Positions 1 to 9,773 of a stretch of DNA of 64,000 nt are shown here, one piece after another (the stretch's first letter is position 1; each line of letters begins with the position of its first letter). The stretch spans positions 321,195-385,194 of the forward strand of contig CAVQRC010000006.1 in the NCBI GenBank assembly GCA_963715045.1, in the 5' to 3' direction. The position numbers and the translations under genes are program-made. This DNA is from CAVQRC01 sp963715045 (GTDB lineage Bacteria; Planctomycetota; Planctomycetia; Pirellulales; Lacipirellulaceae). The notes under the pieces are model-generated. The model was given only the letters and a program-made list of their open reading frames with translations. It ran no database searches and was not told the origin of the DNA.

Positions 1-2
1 GC

Positions 3-578
3 GAAGGCGGATTGCTCAATGCCCTGCACGCGAACGGATATTCGATCGTCGACAAGTATCCCGACTTCGTCGTGGTTGGCGAGGGCCGTACGCTGTCGTT
101 CGAGATGCTCGAACAGGCGGTCCAGATGGTACTCGACGGGGCGAAGCTGATCGCTACGAACCTCGATCCGAATTGCCCGACGGCAGCCGGGACGCGACCT
201 GGCTGCGGCGCGGTCGTGTCGCTCATCGAAGCGGCGACCGGGATCAAGGCTTTCAGTGTCGGTAAGCCCAGCCCGGTGATGATGCGTTCGGCTCGGAAAG
301 AGCTGCAGTTGGCGACGTCCGGAACGACGATGATTGGGGACACGATGGAGACCGACATCCTGGGCGGCGTGCAGATGGGATACCGGACGATCCTCGTGCT
401 GACGGGGACGACCCGCCGCGACGACCTGGCTCGATACGCCTATCAACCAGACGTCGTGCTCGATTCGATCGCCGATCTGTGCGACGACCAGGACCTGTTG
501 CCAACCGCGACGACGCTGGGAAATCCGGCCGAGGATACGCCGTTCGACCTCCGCGAGTGGGCCGCGATTCACTGCTGA
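3..578 (+). CDS. HAD-IIA family phosphatase (NagD-like), 5'-truncated
   Basis: C-terminal part of a haloacid-dehalogenase-type sugar or nucleotide phosphatase. The reading frame is open to the window edge, with GEGGLLNAL-like residues at the left end, so the N-terminus with the nucleophile Asp (DxDG motif I) lies outside. Visible are the IIA cap region (IATNLDPNCPT), the motif III lysine in SVGKPSP, and motif IV (GDTMETDILGG), which binds Mg2+. NagD-type enzymes dephosphorylate small phosphometabolites in the cytoplasm; the substrate cannot be told from sequence. The frame ends in TGA at 576-578 and the next gene follows on the same strand after about 115 bases. Confidence 0.9.
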   Translation, partial: EGGLLNALHANGYSIVDKYPDFVVVGEGRTLSFEMLEQAVQMVLDGAKLIATNLDPNCPTAAGTRPGCGAVVSLIEAATGIKAFSVGKPSPVMMRSARKELQLATSGTTMIGDTMETDILGGVQMGYRTILVLTGTTRRDDLARYAYQPDVVLDSIADLCDDQDLLPTATTLGNPAEDTPFDLREWAAIHC

Positions 579-694
579 GGCGAACCCCTGGATCTCGAGT
601 CCTTCGGCTCTGCGGCCGCCCTTCCCATGGCCCGGCGATCGGCGATAATCGGCGGTTTGCGGGAGGTGACGGTTCGAACCCTGGCAGACCCTTC

Positions 695-1201
695 ATGAGC
701 GTCTTTGCTGCCAAGCAGCTCACCGAAGATCAACTGGCGATGTTGCCTGTGACGCACGAGGCCACCATCGGTGTGGACTATCTCGACGTCATGGGTCATA
801 TGAACGTCGTGTGGTACCTGCACTTGTTCAATCGGGCGACGCTCGGGCTGACTAAGCAGCTTGGATTCGATATCAACTACATGAAGAAAACGGGATCCGG
901 TTCCTTCGCCCTGGAGGGGCATGTCCGCTACCTGAGCGAAGTGCTGGTCGAACATCGGGTGGCGGTGCGGACCCGATTGATTGACCGGACCCCCAAACGG
1001 ATTCACTTGCTGCACTTCATGTTCAATGAAGATCGCAGGACTCTCGCCGCGACGTTTGAGAATGTGTTCGCCCATATCGACCTCACGGCCCGGGCCATGT
1101 CACCCTTTCCCGCGCCGATTGCGGCACGCCTGGATGAGCTGCTCGCTGAGCATGAAGCCCTTCCCTGGGACCCGCCCGTGTGTGGTGTGATGCGGGCGTA
1201 G
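695..1201 (+). CDS. Hotdog-fold acyl-CoA thioesterase
   Basis: 168-residue 4HBT-type thioesterase. The motif VDYLDVMGHMNVVWY is the classical active-site segment of this family, with the catalytic acid in the D-x-x-GHMN block at the start of the central helix. These enzymes hydrolyse acyl-CoA (or acyl-ACP) thioesters; the acyl chain preferred here is unknown. I chose the ATG at 695 (MSVFAAKQLT) because the open frame further upstream is arginine-rich noise overlapping the previous gene; the ATG at 740 is an alternative. It follows the HAD gene on the same strand and may be co-transcribed. Confidence 0.85.
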   Translation: MSVFAAKQLTEDQLAMLPVTHEATIGVDYLDVMGHMNVVWYLHLFNRATLGLTKQLGFDINYMKKTGSGSFALEGHVRYLSEVLVEHRVAVRTRLIDRTPKRIHLLHFMFNEDRRTLAATFENVFAHIDLTARAMSPFPAPIAARLDELLAEHEALPWDPPVCGVMRA

Positions 1202-1342
1202 TCCAGGGGGCTGGTGGGTCACGCTCGCCGAGCGTGACGAACCCGCGTTAGGCGTCGGCCTGAAGACTTGGCGAGACGCGCTCCTGGCGGTGCCGGTCAT
1301 GGATGGTTGCGGGGCAATCGGCAGGAGGTCGACGGGGGCTGC

Positions 1343-2189
1343 TTATTGCGGCTGTTGTTTTTCGATCTCGGCGGCGGTGCTGCCCGATGCGGCGAGCCAG
1401 GCCCGTTCGCCGTCACCTCCGGGGTTGGTGGCTCCGACCTGCCGCACCGCTTCGTCGGCGACTTTCTCCAGCGGCGTGTACCGCGGATGCCGCGATTCCT
1501 TGTAGGGATCGTTGCTGCGGGCGTTGTAGCAGCAGACCATCGACCAGCGGGGATGTTCGCTCTTGTTCTGATCACTGCGGTGCAGCAGATTGCAATGGAA
1601 AAACAGTGCGTCGCCGGGCTGCATTTCGCAATAGACCAGCGGCAGTCGCTCGGCCGCCACGGCGACCCGTTCGGGATCGGCGCCCGCCTGATCGCCTGTC
1701 TGGCGGTGATCGATGCGGCCCAGGTGATGGGAGCCTTCGAGAACCTGCAGGCAGCCGTTCTCCCGGGTGGCCCGGTCGACGGCAAGGAATACGCTGCACA
1801 GCCGGGGGGCGAGAACGCCGTTGTGGTACCAGTACCCGTAGTCCTGGTGCCACGCCCACGCGCCCGCCGACGCGGGCGTCCTTCATGATCATCTTGGAGT
1901 GATAGTGGTAGGCTTCGTCGTCGAGGAGTTGCTCGACGCGGTCGACCATCCGGCGGCAGCGGGCGACCATCCCGTAGATGCCGTCGCCAGGGTGGTTCCA
2001 GGCCGACAGCCGGACCGTCCCGCCTTCGCCGTCGCGACGCCCCATCGCGTGTTCATCGAGCTGGCGATCGCGCCGCGCCGTATCGCCCAGAAGCTGCATC
2101 TCTTCAGCGTCGAACAAGGCAGGGACCAGGATCGAACCCTGGCGTTCGTAGGCTGCAAGATCGGTGCTGGTGAAGGGACCGGGCCGCAT
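1343..2189 (-). pseudogene. Phytanoyl-CoA dioxygenase family protein, one frameshift
   Basis: Fe(II)/2-oxoglutarate-dependent dioxygenase of the PhyH family, about 281 residues once one extra base is removed. The N-terminal part starts MRPGPFTSTDLAAYERQG. At 1862-1865 an extra C (expected CGCCGCC, present CGCCCGCC) throws the frame just before the iron-binding HxD, which reads WHQDYGYWYH when corrected. The distal His is in HCNLLHRSDQN, followed by a typical PhyH tail. All conserved elements survive, so this is either a consensus error or a very recent inactivation. It hydroxylates an unknown small molecule. A TTCGTG-type repeat lies about 65 bases upstream of the start. Confidence 0.8.
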
Positions 2190-2253
2190 GTTGACTCCCG
2201 TGGATGAACCTCGGAAAAGAACCACCGCACAGATTAGTGGAAGGACGAGCGAC

Positions 2254-2288
2254 ACGAGAACCACGAAATACACGAAATACACGAAACA
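2254..2288. repeat. TTCGTG-type short tandem repeat (left of GxxExxY gene)
   Basis: Direct copies of the unit CACGAAATA occur here, giving CACGAAATACACGAAATACACGAA-like sequence. The same word recurs at 2736-2768, in opposite orientation at 2851-2883, and as five 18-base copies at 4359-4449. It is non-coding and sits between the PhyH start and the GxxExxY stop. Confidence 0.85.
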
Positions 2289-2300
2289 AGAGAAAACTCT

Positions 2301-2675
2301 CTAGCGGACGATGCGTTCCCATTCGAGCAGGGGGTGGTGGCCGAAGTTGACCAGTAGCCCCAGTTTCTTGCCGGACGCTCTCAGGTAATTGTGTAGCTGC
2401 GCCCGGTGTCCGTCGGTCAGATTTGAGACCGCTTTGATTTCCAGGATGATGCGACCGAGGCAGGTGAAGTCGGGCGTGTACGCCCGCTGCAACAGGTGAT
2501 CTTTGTATTCGAGTTTGAGCTGTGGCTGCGGCTCACATGGCAGGCCACGTAACTTGAACTCGATCGCTAAACATTCCTGGTAGACGGCTTCGAGAAATCC
2601 GCAGCCGACCTCACGGTAGACTTCGAAACAAGCTCCCATGATTTCGTAACTCGCGTCTCTCTCGACGATCGTCAT
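2301..2675 (-). CDS. GxxExxY family protein (PD-(D/E)XK nuclease-like)
   Basis: 124-residue protein of the GxxExxY family, named for the motif visible here as GFLEAVYQECL. A second conserved block, TPDFTCLGRIILEIKAV, has the D...ExK spacing of the PD-(D/E)XK nuclease core (Asp in PDF, Glu-Ile-Lys in EIKAV), followed by QLHNYLRASGKKLGLLVNFG. The family is common in environmental bacteria with no established function; a nuclease role is inferred from the fold. The gene stands alone and is bracketed on both sides by TTCGTG-type repeats, which hints that gene and repeats travel together. Length and motifs are complete, with no frameshift. Confidence 0.88.
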   Translation of the reverse strand: MTIVERDASYEIMGACFEVYREVGCGFLEAVYQECLAIEFKLRGLPCEPQPQLKLEYKDHLLQRAYTPDFTCLGRIILEIKAVSNLTDGHRAQLHNYLRASGKKLGLLVNFGHHPLLEWERIVR

Positions 2676-2735
2676 CGTGTGGCTCCCTACGACCGGATAG
2701 TGTACGGGCGTACCGTATCAGGCCGGTGCCTCGAG

Positions 2736-2768
2736 GAGAACCACGAGAATCACGAAATCACGAAATAT
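2736..2768. repeat. TTCGTG-type repeat (right of GxxExxY gene)
   Basis: Irregular copies of the CACGA(A/G)AAT unit in the same orientation as those at 2254-2288. Together with the opposite-orientation copy at 2851-2883 they frame the GxxExxY gene. Confidence 0.8.
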
Positions 2769-2850
2769 GCGGCGACGCACGGACCTGATCCGGCGGATGA
2801 GAACCGTGCACGCTGGTGGGATTTTGCGCACACGAGAGACGCGAGTGGAT

Positions 2851-2883
2851 TCTTTCGTGTATTTCGTGTCTTTCGTGGTTCTC
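2851..2883. repeat. TTCGTG-type repeat, inverted copy
   Basis: Reads TTTCGTGTATTTCGTGTC followed by TTTCGTGGTTCTC, i.e. the reverse orientation of the copies at 2254-2288 and 2736-2768. The stretch 2676-2986 otherwise shows no convincing gene. Confidence 0.8.
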
Positions 2884-2986
2884 TCTTTCGAGGCCCGAGA
2901 AGCCATAGGACTCAGGAGGGCAGGCAGGTTGGTCCGCCGCGCTGCCGAACGGAATCACACCGCCCGATGCGAACGATAACGCGGGG

Positions 2987-3175
2987 GTGTGGCCAAACGG
3001 CCGCCTCACGGACGCTACTGAGATCAGTGAGCTGCGAAGCCTCACGTTCACCTACGTTCTACCGCTGGAGGTGTGGGGCATGATCGTCTTTGTGGGCGTT
3101 CCGCTGACCGTCCTGGCATTCGTTGTCATGCGCCGATTCAGGCGAAAGAAAGGGGTGCGCAACGCGACCGTATAA
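2987..3175 (+). CDS. Possible small single-span membrane protein
   Basis: Short open frame of 62 codons from a GTG. The C-terminal half is a plausible hydrophobic span (about residues 28-50, VWGMIVFVGVPLTVLAFVV) followed by a positively charged tail RRFRRKKG, consistent with an inner-membrane peptide with a cytoplasmic C-terminus. An ATG at 3080 would give a shorter form containing only the span. No family is recognised. It lies between the GxxExxY element and sucD. It may be spurious. Confidence 0.3.
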   Translation: MWPNGRLTDATEISELRSLTFTYVLPLEVWGMIVFVGVPLTVLAFVVMRRFRRKKGVRNATV

Positions 3176-3431
3176 TCGGTGAACCGAAGCCGGAACAGCT
3201 CCACGGATTAGTTTCACCGGCCTCTCCGGAGCGCTGACTCGAAGCCGCTGCAAAACGTGTCTTTACTACCTTATTTTCCCGCCGTGGGAGGCTTGAGACC
3301 GGGTCTTGAAAGCGCTCTCGTGCTCCTGCTCGGTCGCGCAGCGACGGTGCTCGTAATCGCAGGCGAATTCGCTCCGCTGGAACGGACGGGCCGGTTTCTG
3401 CGCTTGGGCTTAATCGCAGACGTGCGCGGTC

Positions 3432-4298
<867 letters not shown>

Positions 4299-4358
4299 GA
4301 AAGTCTCGGATCAAGTGGGAGGGTTTGGCCAGGCCCTCGCTGCCCAGCCAGCCCCTTG

Positions 4359-4449
4359 TTCGTGTATTTCGTGGTACTCGTGTATTTCGTGGTACTCGTG
4401 TATTTCGTGGTACTCGTGTATTTCGTGGTACTCGTGTATTTCGTGGTAG
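4359..4449. repeat. Five-copy 18-bp tandem repeat in the sucC-sucD spacer
   Basis: The unit CGTGTATTTCGTGGTACT is repeated about five times almost without change. It fills most of the 171-base gap between sucC (stop at 4470) and sucD (start at 4298). The core CGTGTATTTCGTGG matches the repeats around the GxxExxY gene at 2254-2883. All reading frames through it are open, which makes artificial low-complexity peptides (VYFVVLVYFVVL, TKYTSTTKYTS). Confidence 0.95.
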
Positions 4450-4469
4450 GTCCGGTTTCGTGGTCCCGG

Positions 4470-5655
4470 TCAGGCAGCGGCAGCCGCGACGACTTTCTGG
4501 GCGGCGTCGGTGAGGTCGGTGGCCGCGACGATGTCGACATCGCTGTCGGCCAGCATCTGCCGGCCCTGTTCGACTTCGGTCCCTTCCAGGCGGACCACCA
4601 GCGGGACGTTGAAGCCGACGGTCTGGTAGGCCTCGAGCATCGCGCTGGCGATCGTGGTGCACCGCATGATGCCGCCGAAGATATTCACCAGCACGGCTTT
4701 GACGTTCTCGTCGGCGAGCAGGATGCGAAACGCTTCGGTGACCTGCTCGACGTCGGCGCCGCCGCCGACGTCGAGGAAGTTGGCCGGCTCGCCGCCGTGC
4801 AGTTTGATCAGGTCCATCGTGCTCATCGCCAGCCCGGCACCGTTGACCAGGCAGCCGATGTTGCCGTCGAGCTTGACGAACGACAAGTCGGCTTCGGCCG
4901 CGCGGCGTTCGGTCGGTTCTTCTTCGCTTCGTCGCGCAGTTCAACGATCTCGGGATGGCGAAACAGGGCGTTGTCATCGAAGTTGATTTTGGCGTCGAGG
5001 CCGAGCAGTTGTCCGTCGCTGGTCACGACCAGCGGGTTGATCTCGGCCAGGCTGCAGTCGAGATCGACGAACAGCCGGCACAGCTTCCGCATGAAGGCGT
5101 CCGCGGCGCGGACCGACTTGCCGGTCAGCTCGAGCTGATGGCAGAGCTTGCGAACCTGGAACGACTGAAGGCCCCGATCGGGATCGAACGCTTCCTTGAA
5201 AATCAATTCGGGCGTGTCGGCGGCGACTTCCTCGATGTCCATCCCGCCTGCGCTCGAGGCCATCAAGACGGGCAGCCCCGCACCGCGGTCGACGACGATT
5301 CCGAGATACAGTTCGCGGGCGATGTCGCAGCCGGCTTCGATGAAGACGTGGCGAACCGTGCGCCCTTCCTCGCCGGTCTGCTGGTCACGAGGGTCTTGCC
5401 GAGCATTTTCTCGGCGTACAGGCGGGCGTCCTCGGCCGTCTTGACGAGTTGAATGCCGCCGAGCTGGCTGTCTTCCTTGAAGCGTCCCTTGCCGCGTCCG
5501 CCGGCGTGGATCTGGGCTTTGACGACGGCCAGGGGTCCGCCCAACTGAGTGAATGCGGCGGCGGCCTCGGCGGGGGTGGCCGCGACGATGCCCTGGGGAA
5601 CGGCGATACCTGCTTCGCGAAGCAGTTGCTTGGCTTGATATTCGTGGATTTTCAT
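4470..5655 (-). CDS. sucC: Succinyl-CoA ligase subunit beta, two frameshifts
   Basis: Beta (ATP-grasp) subunit of succinyl-CoA synthetase, 395 residues after restoring two missing bases, the normal length. It starts MKIHEYQAKQLLREAGI and contains the ATP-grasp lysine region VVKAQIHAGGRGKG, the Mg2+ site region SLAEINPLVV, the CoA-ligase GGGADVEQV segment and VNIFGGIMRC. One base is missing near 5390 (after KTLVT) and another near 4917 (after RDEAK); on either side the protein continues in another frame with full conservation. As the enzyme is central and the rest is perfect, these look like consensus errors. It pairs with sucD downstream. Confidence 0.93.
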
Positions 5656-5927
5656 GGCGGGATCTCAGGATTTGGTGGCCGGGTGGGGGAACGCCTCCGC
5701 AACACCGACCGCGTGAGTTCGCGGGCAGTATAGAAGTCGTCGTCGGCGCGGGTCAACGGGGCCCGCCGGGTGGAGGAACGGGCTTGTTCTTGATCGCTGA
5801 AGCGGCCCGGCTCTGAATGACTACGGACTAAAGACTAAGGGATCCCCAGTGACGAATCCCCAGCAACCGATTCACAAGGCCGAACGTCCCCGAATGCGTT
5901 CCTGCACCCGGGCCCGCCGCGGTCGGA

Positions 5928-7659
5928 TCAGCCGCGGCCAACGAGCTCGAGAAACCCGGCGAGCGTGCGAGTGTTGGCGACCTGGTCCTTGGAGAGTCCG
6001 GCCCGGCGTGCCTGCAGAATGCCGTACCGCATGACGTCCAGACCGGCGGTCGAGTGGGCGTCGGTACTGATCACGATGGGGATGTCGTAACTGGCGGCGG
6101 CCGCACAGGCGACGTCGTCGAGATCCAGGCGGGCCGGATTCGCGTTCAACTCCAGGCACTTGCCGTACTGTCGGGTGGCCTGAAAGACGGCCTCGAGATC
6201 GACGGCGTACGGCTCACGCCGGTTGATCAGTCGTCCGGTCGGATGGGCGATGATGGAAACGTACTCGTTGGCGATCGCGCCCAGGATCCGCTCGGTGATC
6301 TGGGCACGTGGTTGGTTCTGCCCGTAGTGCACACTCGCGACGACCCAGTCCGCCTGGGCAAGCACGTCGTCGGGAAGGTCCATGCCACCCTTCTCGAGGA
6401 TGTCGCATTCAATGCCCTTGAGGATGCGAAAGTCTTCGAGCTCTTGATTGAGCTGGTCGATCTCGTGCCACTGGGCCAACGCCCGCTTCGGATCGAGGCC
6501 GCGAGCCATCGCGACGCGTTGGGAGTGATCGGTGATCGCGATGTAGCCCAGCCCCCGCTGGCGGGCGGCCGCGACCATTTCGGCGAGGCTCGCCTTCCCG
6601 TCGGTGGCCGTGGTGTGCATGTGCAGATCGCCACGAATGTCGGCGAGCTCAACGAGCGTTGGCAGCTTCCCGGCCTTCGCCCACTCGAACTCCTGCCGTG
6701 CTTCGCGAAGCTCGGGGGGAAAGCAGGGCAGGTCGAGAACCGCATAGACCTCTTCTTCGGTCTTCCCGGCCAGATAGGTCTCGTCTTCCCCGTCGACCCG
6801 AAAGACACCCCACTCGTTGACCTTGAGTCCGCGTTCCCGGGCCAGTGAGCGTACGACGACGTTATGATCTTTGGAGCCGGTGAAGTACTGAAGCGCGGCA
6901 CCGAACGATTCGGGCGGCGCGACGCGGAGGTCGACCTGCAGCCCGCTGCCGAGCCGGACCGACATTTTGGCGCCGCCTCGTACGAGTACTTCGGCGACAT
7001 CGCGGTAATCTCCGAGGCGGTCCATGATCGGTTCGGACTCGTCGGCGTCGACGAGAAAGTCGAGGTCGCCGACCGTTTCGCGACCGCGGCGGTAGCTGCC
7101 GGCTGCTTCGATCTGCCGAACACCAGGGACGTCGGCCAGCCAATCGCGTAGTTGTTGCACGATCTGGTCGGCGTCCGCCCAGTAGATGCGTTCGGTCGCC
7201 CGGGCGGCGAGGTCAATTCCGGCGAGGATCGTCTTCTCGGTCTTCGCCCCGAAACCTTTCAACTGCTGCACGCGGCCCGCCTGGCAGGCGGCCTGGAGCG
7301 ATTCCAACGAGGTCACGCCCAGCTCGTGAAACAAGACCGCGGCTTTCTTGGGGCCCAGGCCTGGTACGCGAAGGATCGACAGCACCGACGCGGGAATATC
7401 CGCCTGCAACTCCTCGAGCAGGGGCAGGCTGCCAGTCACCACGAGCGTTTCGATCTTCTCGGCGATGTCCTTGCCGATGCCATCGAGATCCGTCAGCGCC
7501 CGCTCGCGGTCGTCGATCAGGTTCGTGGCCGGCTCAGGCAGGTCCTTGATCCGTTCGCGCCGCGTTACGGTACGCGCGGACACGAAAAGGATTGGCGGCC
7601 TTGAACTCCAGCAGATCGGCGACTTCGTCAAACGTCTTCGCGATTTCACCGTTCGTCAT
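5928..7659 (-). CDS. polX: DNA polymerase/3'-5' exonuclease PolX, one frameshift
   Basis: Family X DNA polymerase with a C-terminal PHP domain, 576 residues after correction, the usual length. From the N-terminus: helix-hairpin-helix/fingers region (VPGLGPKKAAVLFHELG), palm with GSYRRGRETVGDLDFLVDAD, whose GS and DxD bind the nucleotide and metal, and a PHP phosphoesterase domain starting DIRGDLHMHTTATDG, with ITDHS, VASVHYG and STDAHS metal ligands. Such enzymes fill short gaps in base-excision repair. The true start is the ATG at 7659 (MTNGEIAKTFDEVADLLEF); an extra C at 7551-7552 breaks the frame between AART and IKDLPEPA. Confidence 0.93.
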
Positions 7660-8339
7660 GCCGTCATCACCAGGGGACCCCTCTGCCGTTGCCCGGTCGA
7701 CGCCGGGATTCCTCGACGCTGATTCTATGGCACGTCACCTCGTCGTGGCCACTGGGCGTCGTGCCTGTCGAGCGTCCGGGGGCAGGGTGGGCCCCCGAAA
7801 ATCGGCAGGGGGTTTTTGTCCGGTTTTTGTTCCGTCGAACCAGTCACACGCTCGCCCACGGCTAGTTGCTGCCGCTGCTTCGCAGCTGTTCGCCTCGCCG
7901 CGATTTCTCAGCGTGCTCAGCGCCTCTGCGCGACCTGTCGCGCGTCCCCAGGCATCGTCGCCCCTGATGGACGTTTCGACCAAGGCAACGACGCCCGAAA
8001 ACCTTCGTGAAATCAACAGACCCCCAGGCTCGCGGGGGCCTGGTTGCGGTCCAGCACGCACCCCAATTGCGATCAAGCGGAACCGTTTGAATCGACGCAG
8101 CAATCGCAAAACGCCCGCCAAAAACTCACATTTTCGGGGGCCCAGGGGCAGGGACGCAGTGGCGGACGCCGGGCCTTTGAAAGCAGTGGTGGGGAGTTCG
8201 TCATCGGGGAATTCCTCAGTGATTCGCCATGACTCTTCAGTCATTCGGAGCCGCGTCGGTTCCCCGCGGCGGCCGGGAGTGCTCGCCGGTACGCGAAGAG
8301 ATCCTCCCTGGCGGGGTCGCGGAGTTGCGGGCACGCATG
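7660..8339. other. Gene-free intergenic stretch
   Basis: About 680 bases between polX and the terminator of the Cys-rich gene. The open frames here are arginine/serine-rich without motifs. It contains a low-complexity segment TTCTCAGCGTGCTCAGCGCC near 7908 and, at 8194-8249, a member of the dispersed TTCGTCAT/AGTCAT word family. I see no RNA gene. Confidence 0.55.
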
Positions 8340-8367
8340 AAAAAGGCCGCGACGAATCGTCGCGGCC
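8340..8367 (-). terminator. Rho-independent terminator of the Cys-rich gene
   Basis: Perfect 11-bp inverted repeat GGCCGCGACGA/TCGTCGCGGCC at 8345-8367 with a run of five T on the minus strand after it. It lies about 70 bases downstream of the stop at 8440 of the minus-strand gene. Confidence 0.85.
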
Positions 8368-8439
8368 AGGCTGCGGGTCAACCTTGGTTCGAGTCGGTGA
8401 AGAAGCGGCTTCCCGGACTCGATGGGTGATAGGTGCCGG

Positions 8440-9330
8440 TTAGCGGTCCCGCGGGACGGCCTTCCACTGTACCGTGACGTGGCGACTGCTGGCGGCCGAT
8501 GGCGGTACGGAATCACTTACCAGTTGCGGCTCGATCGAGTTCCGATAGACGGCCGTGCGAACTTGTCCCCCGAACTGACGTCGGGCGACCGGATCGCGCT
8601 CACTCCGCGTGGCGGGAAACCCGGGACCCTCGTAGCCGGCCTCGTTCGCTTCGCCATCTTCGCCGACGGCTGGTTCCGCGGAGGTGTCGGGTTTCTGCTC
8701 GAGACGTGGCTGGGGCGTGATGTTTCCGCCATTGCTGGGGGAAGTGTAGCCCGGGTCGGCGTACGTGGTGCCGCCGGCTGGCGTCGGGGCCATCGAGCAA
8801 GAGGCACAATCCGAGGGTGCCGCCGCGTAACTCGAGATCCCGCACGAACTGCAGGAGCCAGTGCTGCAGGAATCGCAGGAACTACAGGGACTGCAGGTGG
8901 TGCACGGCGAGTACGACGTACAGGAGCCGCAACTGTCGGCGTAGCACGCCGTCGTTACGGCCGCGTAATTCACCGTCGTGTAGGCCGGGCTCAGCAGGCG
9001 TCGCGGATAATACGTGTACGAGACGGGACGAAGCGTCGTCGTTGCGCAGGGATCGCAACTACCGTAGCCCGCCGTGTAACTGGCGGGGGCGACCGCGTAC
9101 GTTGTCGACGGACGCGAAAGCCACTGCCCGATCAGCTTGCCCGGATACCACGGGGTACTCGCGGGCGCTGCAACGACCGGTGCCGCCGCGACCGGCTGAT
9201 AGGCGGTGACCGCCATCGGGGTCGGGCAGGTCGCGCATTGGGCCGCTGCTCGAGGCCCGTACCCGGCGGCCAGCGCCGCCACGACAAGTGCCGCTGCAGT
9301 CGCGAAGTGAGAATGTTGTGTCGATTGCAT
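8440..9330 (-). CDS. Secreted cysteine-rich protein
   Basis: 296-residue protein with a signal peptide (MQSTQHSHFATAAALVVAAL, cleavage likely after AAA-Q). The mature part is rich in Tyr, Ser, Ala and Thr, and the middle (about residues 130-180) holds a dense block of Cys pairs spaced by two residues (CSPCSSCDSC, SCSSCG, CASCS). This resembles the Cys-rich wall proteins of planctomycetes, where cross-linked proteins contribute to the envelope; that role is inferred. I chose ATG 9330 because it begins the signal peptide. It is a single-gene unit with its own terminator at 8340-8367. Confidence 0.7.
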   Translation of the reverse strand: MQSTQHSHFATAAALVVAALAAGYGPRAAAQCATCPTPMAVTAYQPVAAAPVVAAPASTPWYPGKLIGQWLSRPSTTYAVAPASYTAGYGSCDPCATTTLRPVSYTYYPRRLLSPAYTTVNYAAVTTACYADSCGSCTSYSPCTTCSPCSSCDSCSTGSCSSCGISSYAAAPSDCASCSMAPTPAGGTTYADPGYTSPSNGGNITPQPRLEQKPDTSAEPAVGEDGEANEAGYEGPGFPATRSERDPVARRQFGGQVRTAVYRNSIEPQLVSDSVPPSAASSRHVTVQWKAVPRDR

Positions 9331-9773
9331 GGTCAATTCTCGAAGAGAAGGTTTGAGTGGGGCCCTGCAGTCCATCGGCAAACAGGAATCCGCCAGCGTG
9401 ATTAGTCACCTCTTGTTCTTAGCCGTCAGCAATGCGAGGGGCAACTGTTTTCTCAGTGAGCGGACTCATTTGCGAGTATTTTGCGAATGGGGCAAGTTTG
9501 GGAAATACGCAAGTCCCGCGGTCTTGTGAAGCGGGTCAAGCCAGCAGTTTCCACAACTCTAGCCCGAATTGATCCGCCCGTGCGGATTCGGCGTCGGCAG
9601 TGCGGGTCGCAGCGAACATCGGGGCTGTGAGGGGCAGATGGGTGGGAATGGGCGAATAGGGGGATGGGCGAATGGGTAGATGGGCGAATGCGAGGGGTTG
9701 AAACCTGCGAATGACGACGCGAATCGTGCTTGGGGAATTCGTCCTTGGTGATTCCTTCGCCATTAGTCCTTAC
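9331..9773. other. Gene-free region with short repeats
   Basis: 443 bases between the Cys-rich gene start and the ATPase stop. It contains the G-rich irregular tandem repeat at 9631-9690 and a TTCGTC/CATTAGTC word cluster at 9735-9784. The promoter of the minus-strand Cys-rich gene should lie in 9331-9450, but no clear -35/-10 pair was found. Confidence 0.5.
9631..9690. repeat. Irregular GGGCGAATGGGTAGAT tandem repeat
   Basis: Imperfect copies of (A/T)GGGCGAAT and GGGTAGAT words. A second cluster with the same words lies at 45401-45446, 36 kb away, so this is a dispersed family and not a local slippage product. Confidence 0.7.

Noticed and set aside
4359..4449. Tandem repeats as a possible CRISPR array
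   Set aside because: Copies are contiguous with no unique spacers and no cas genes nearby.
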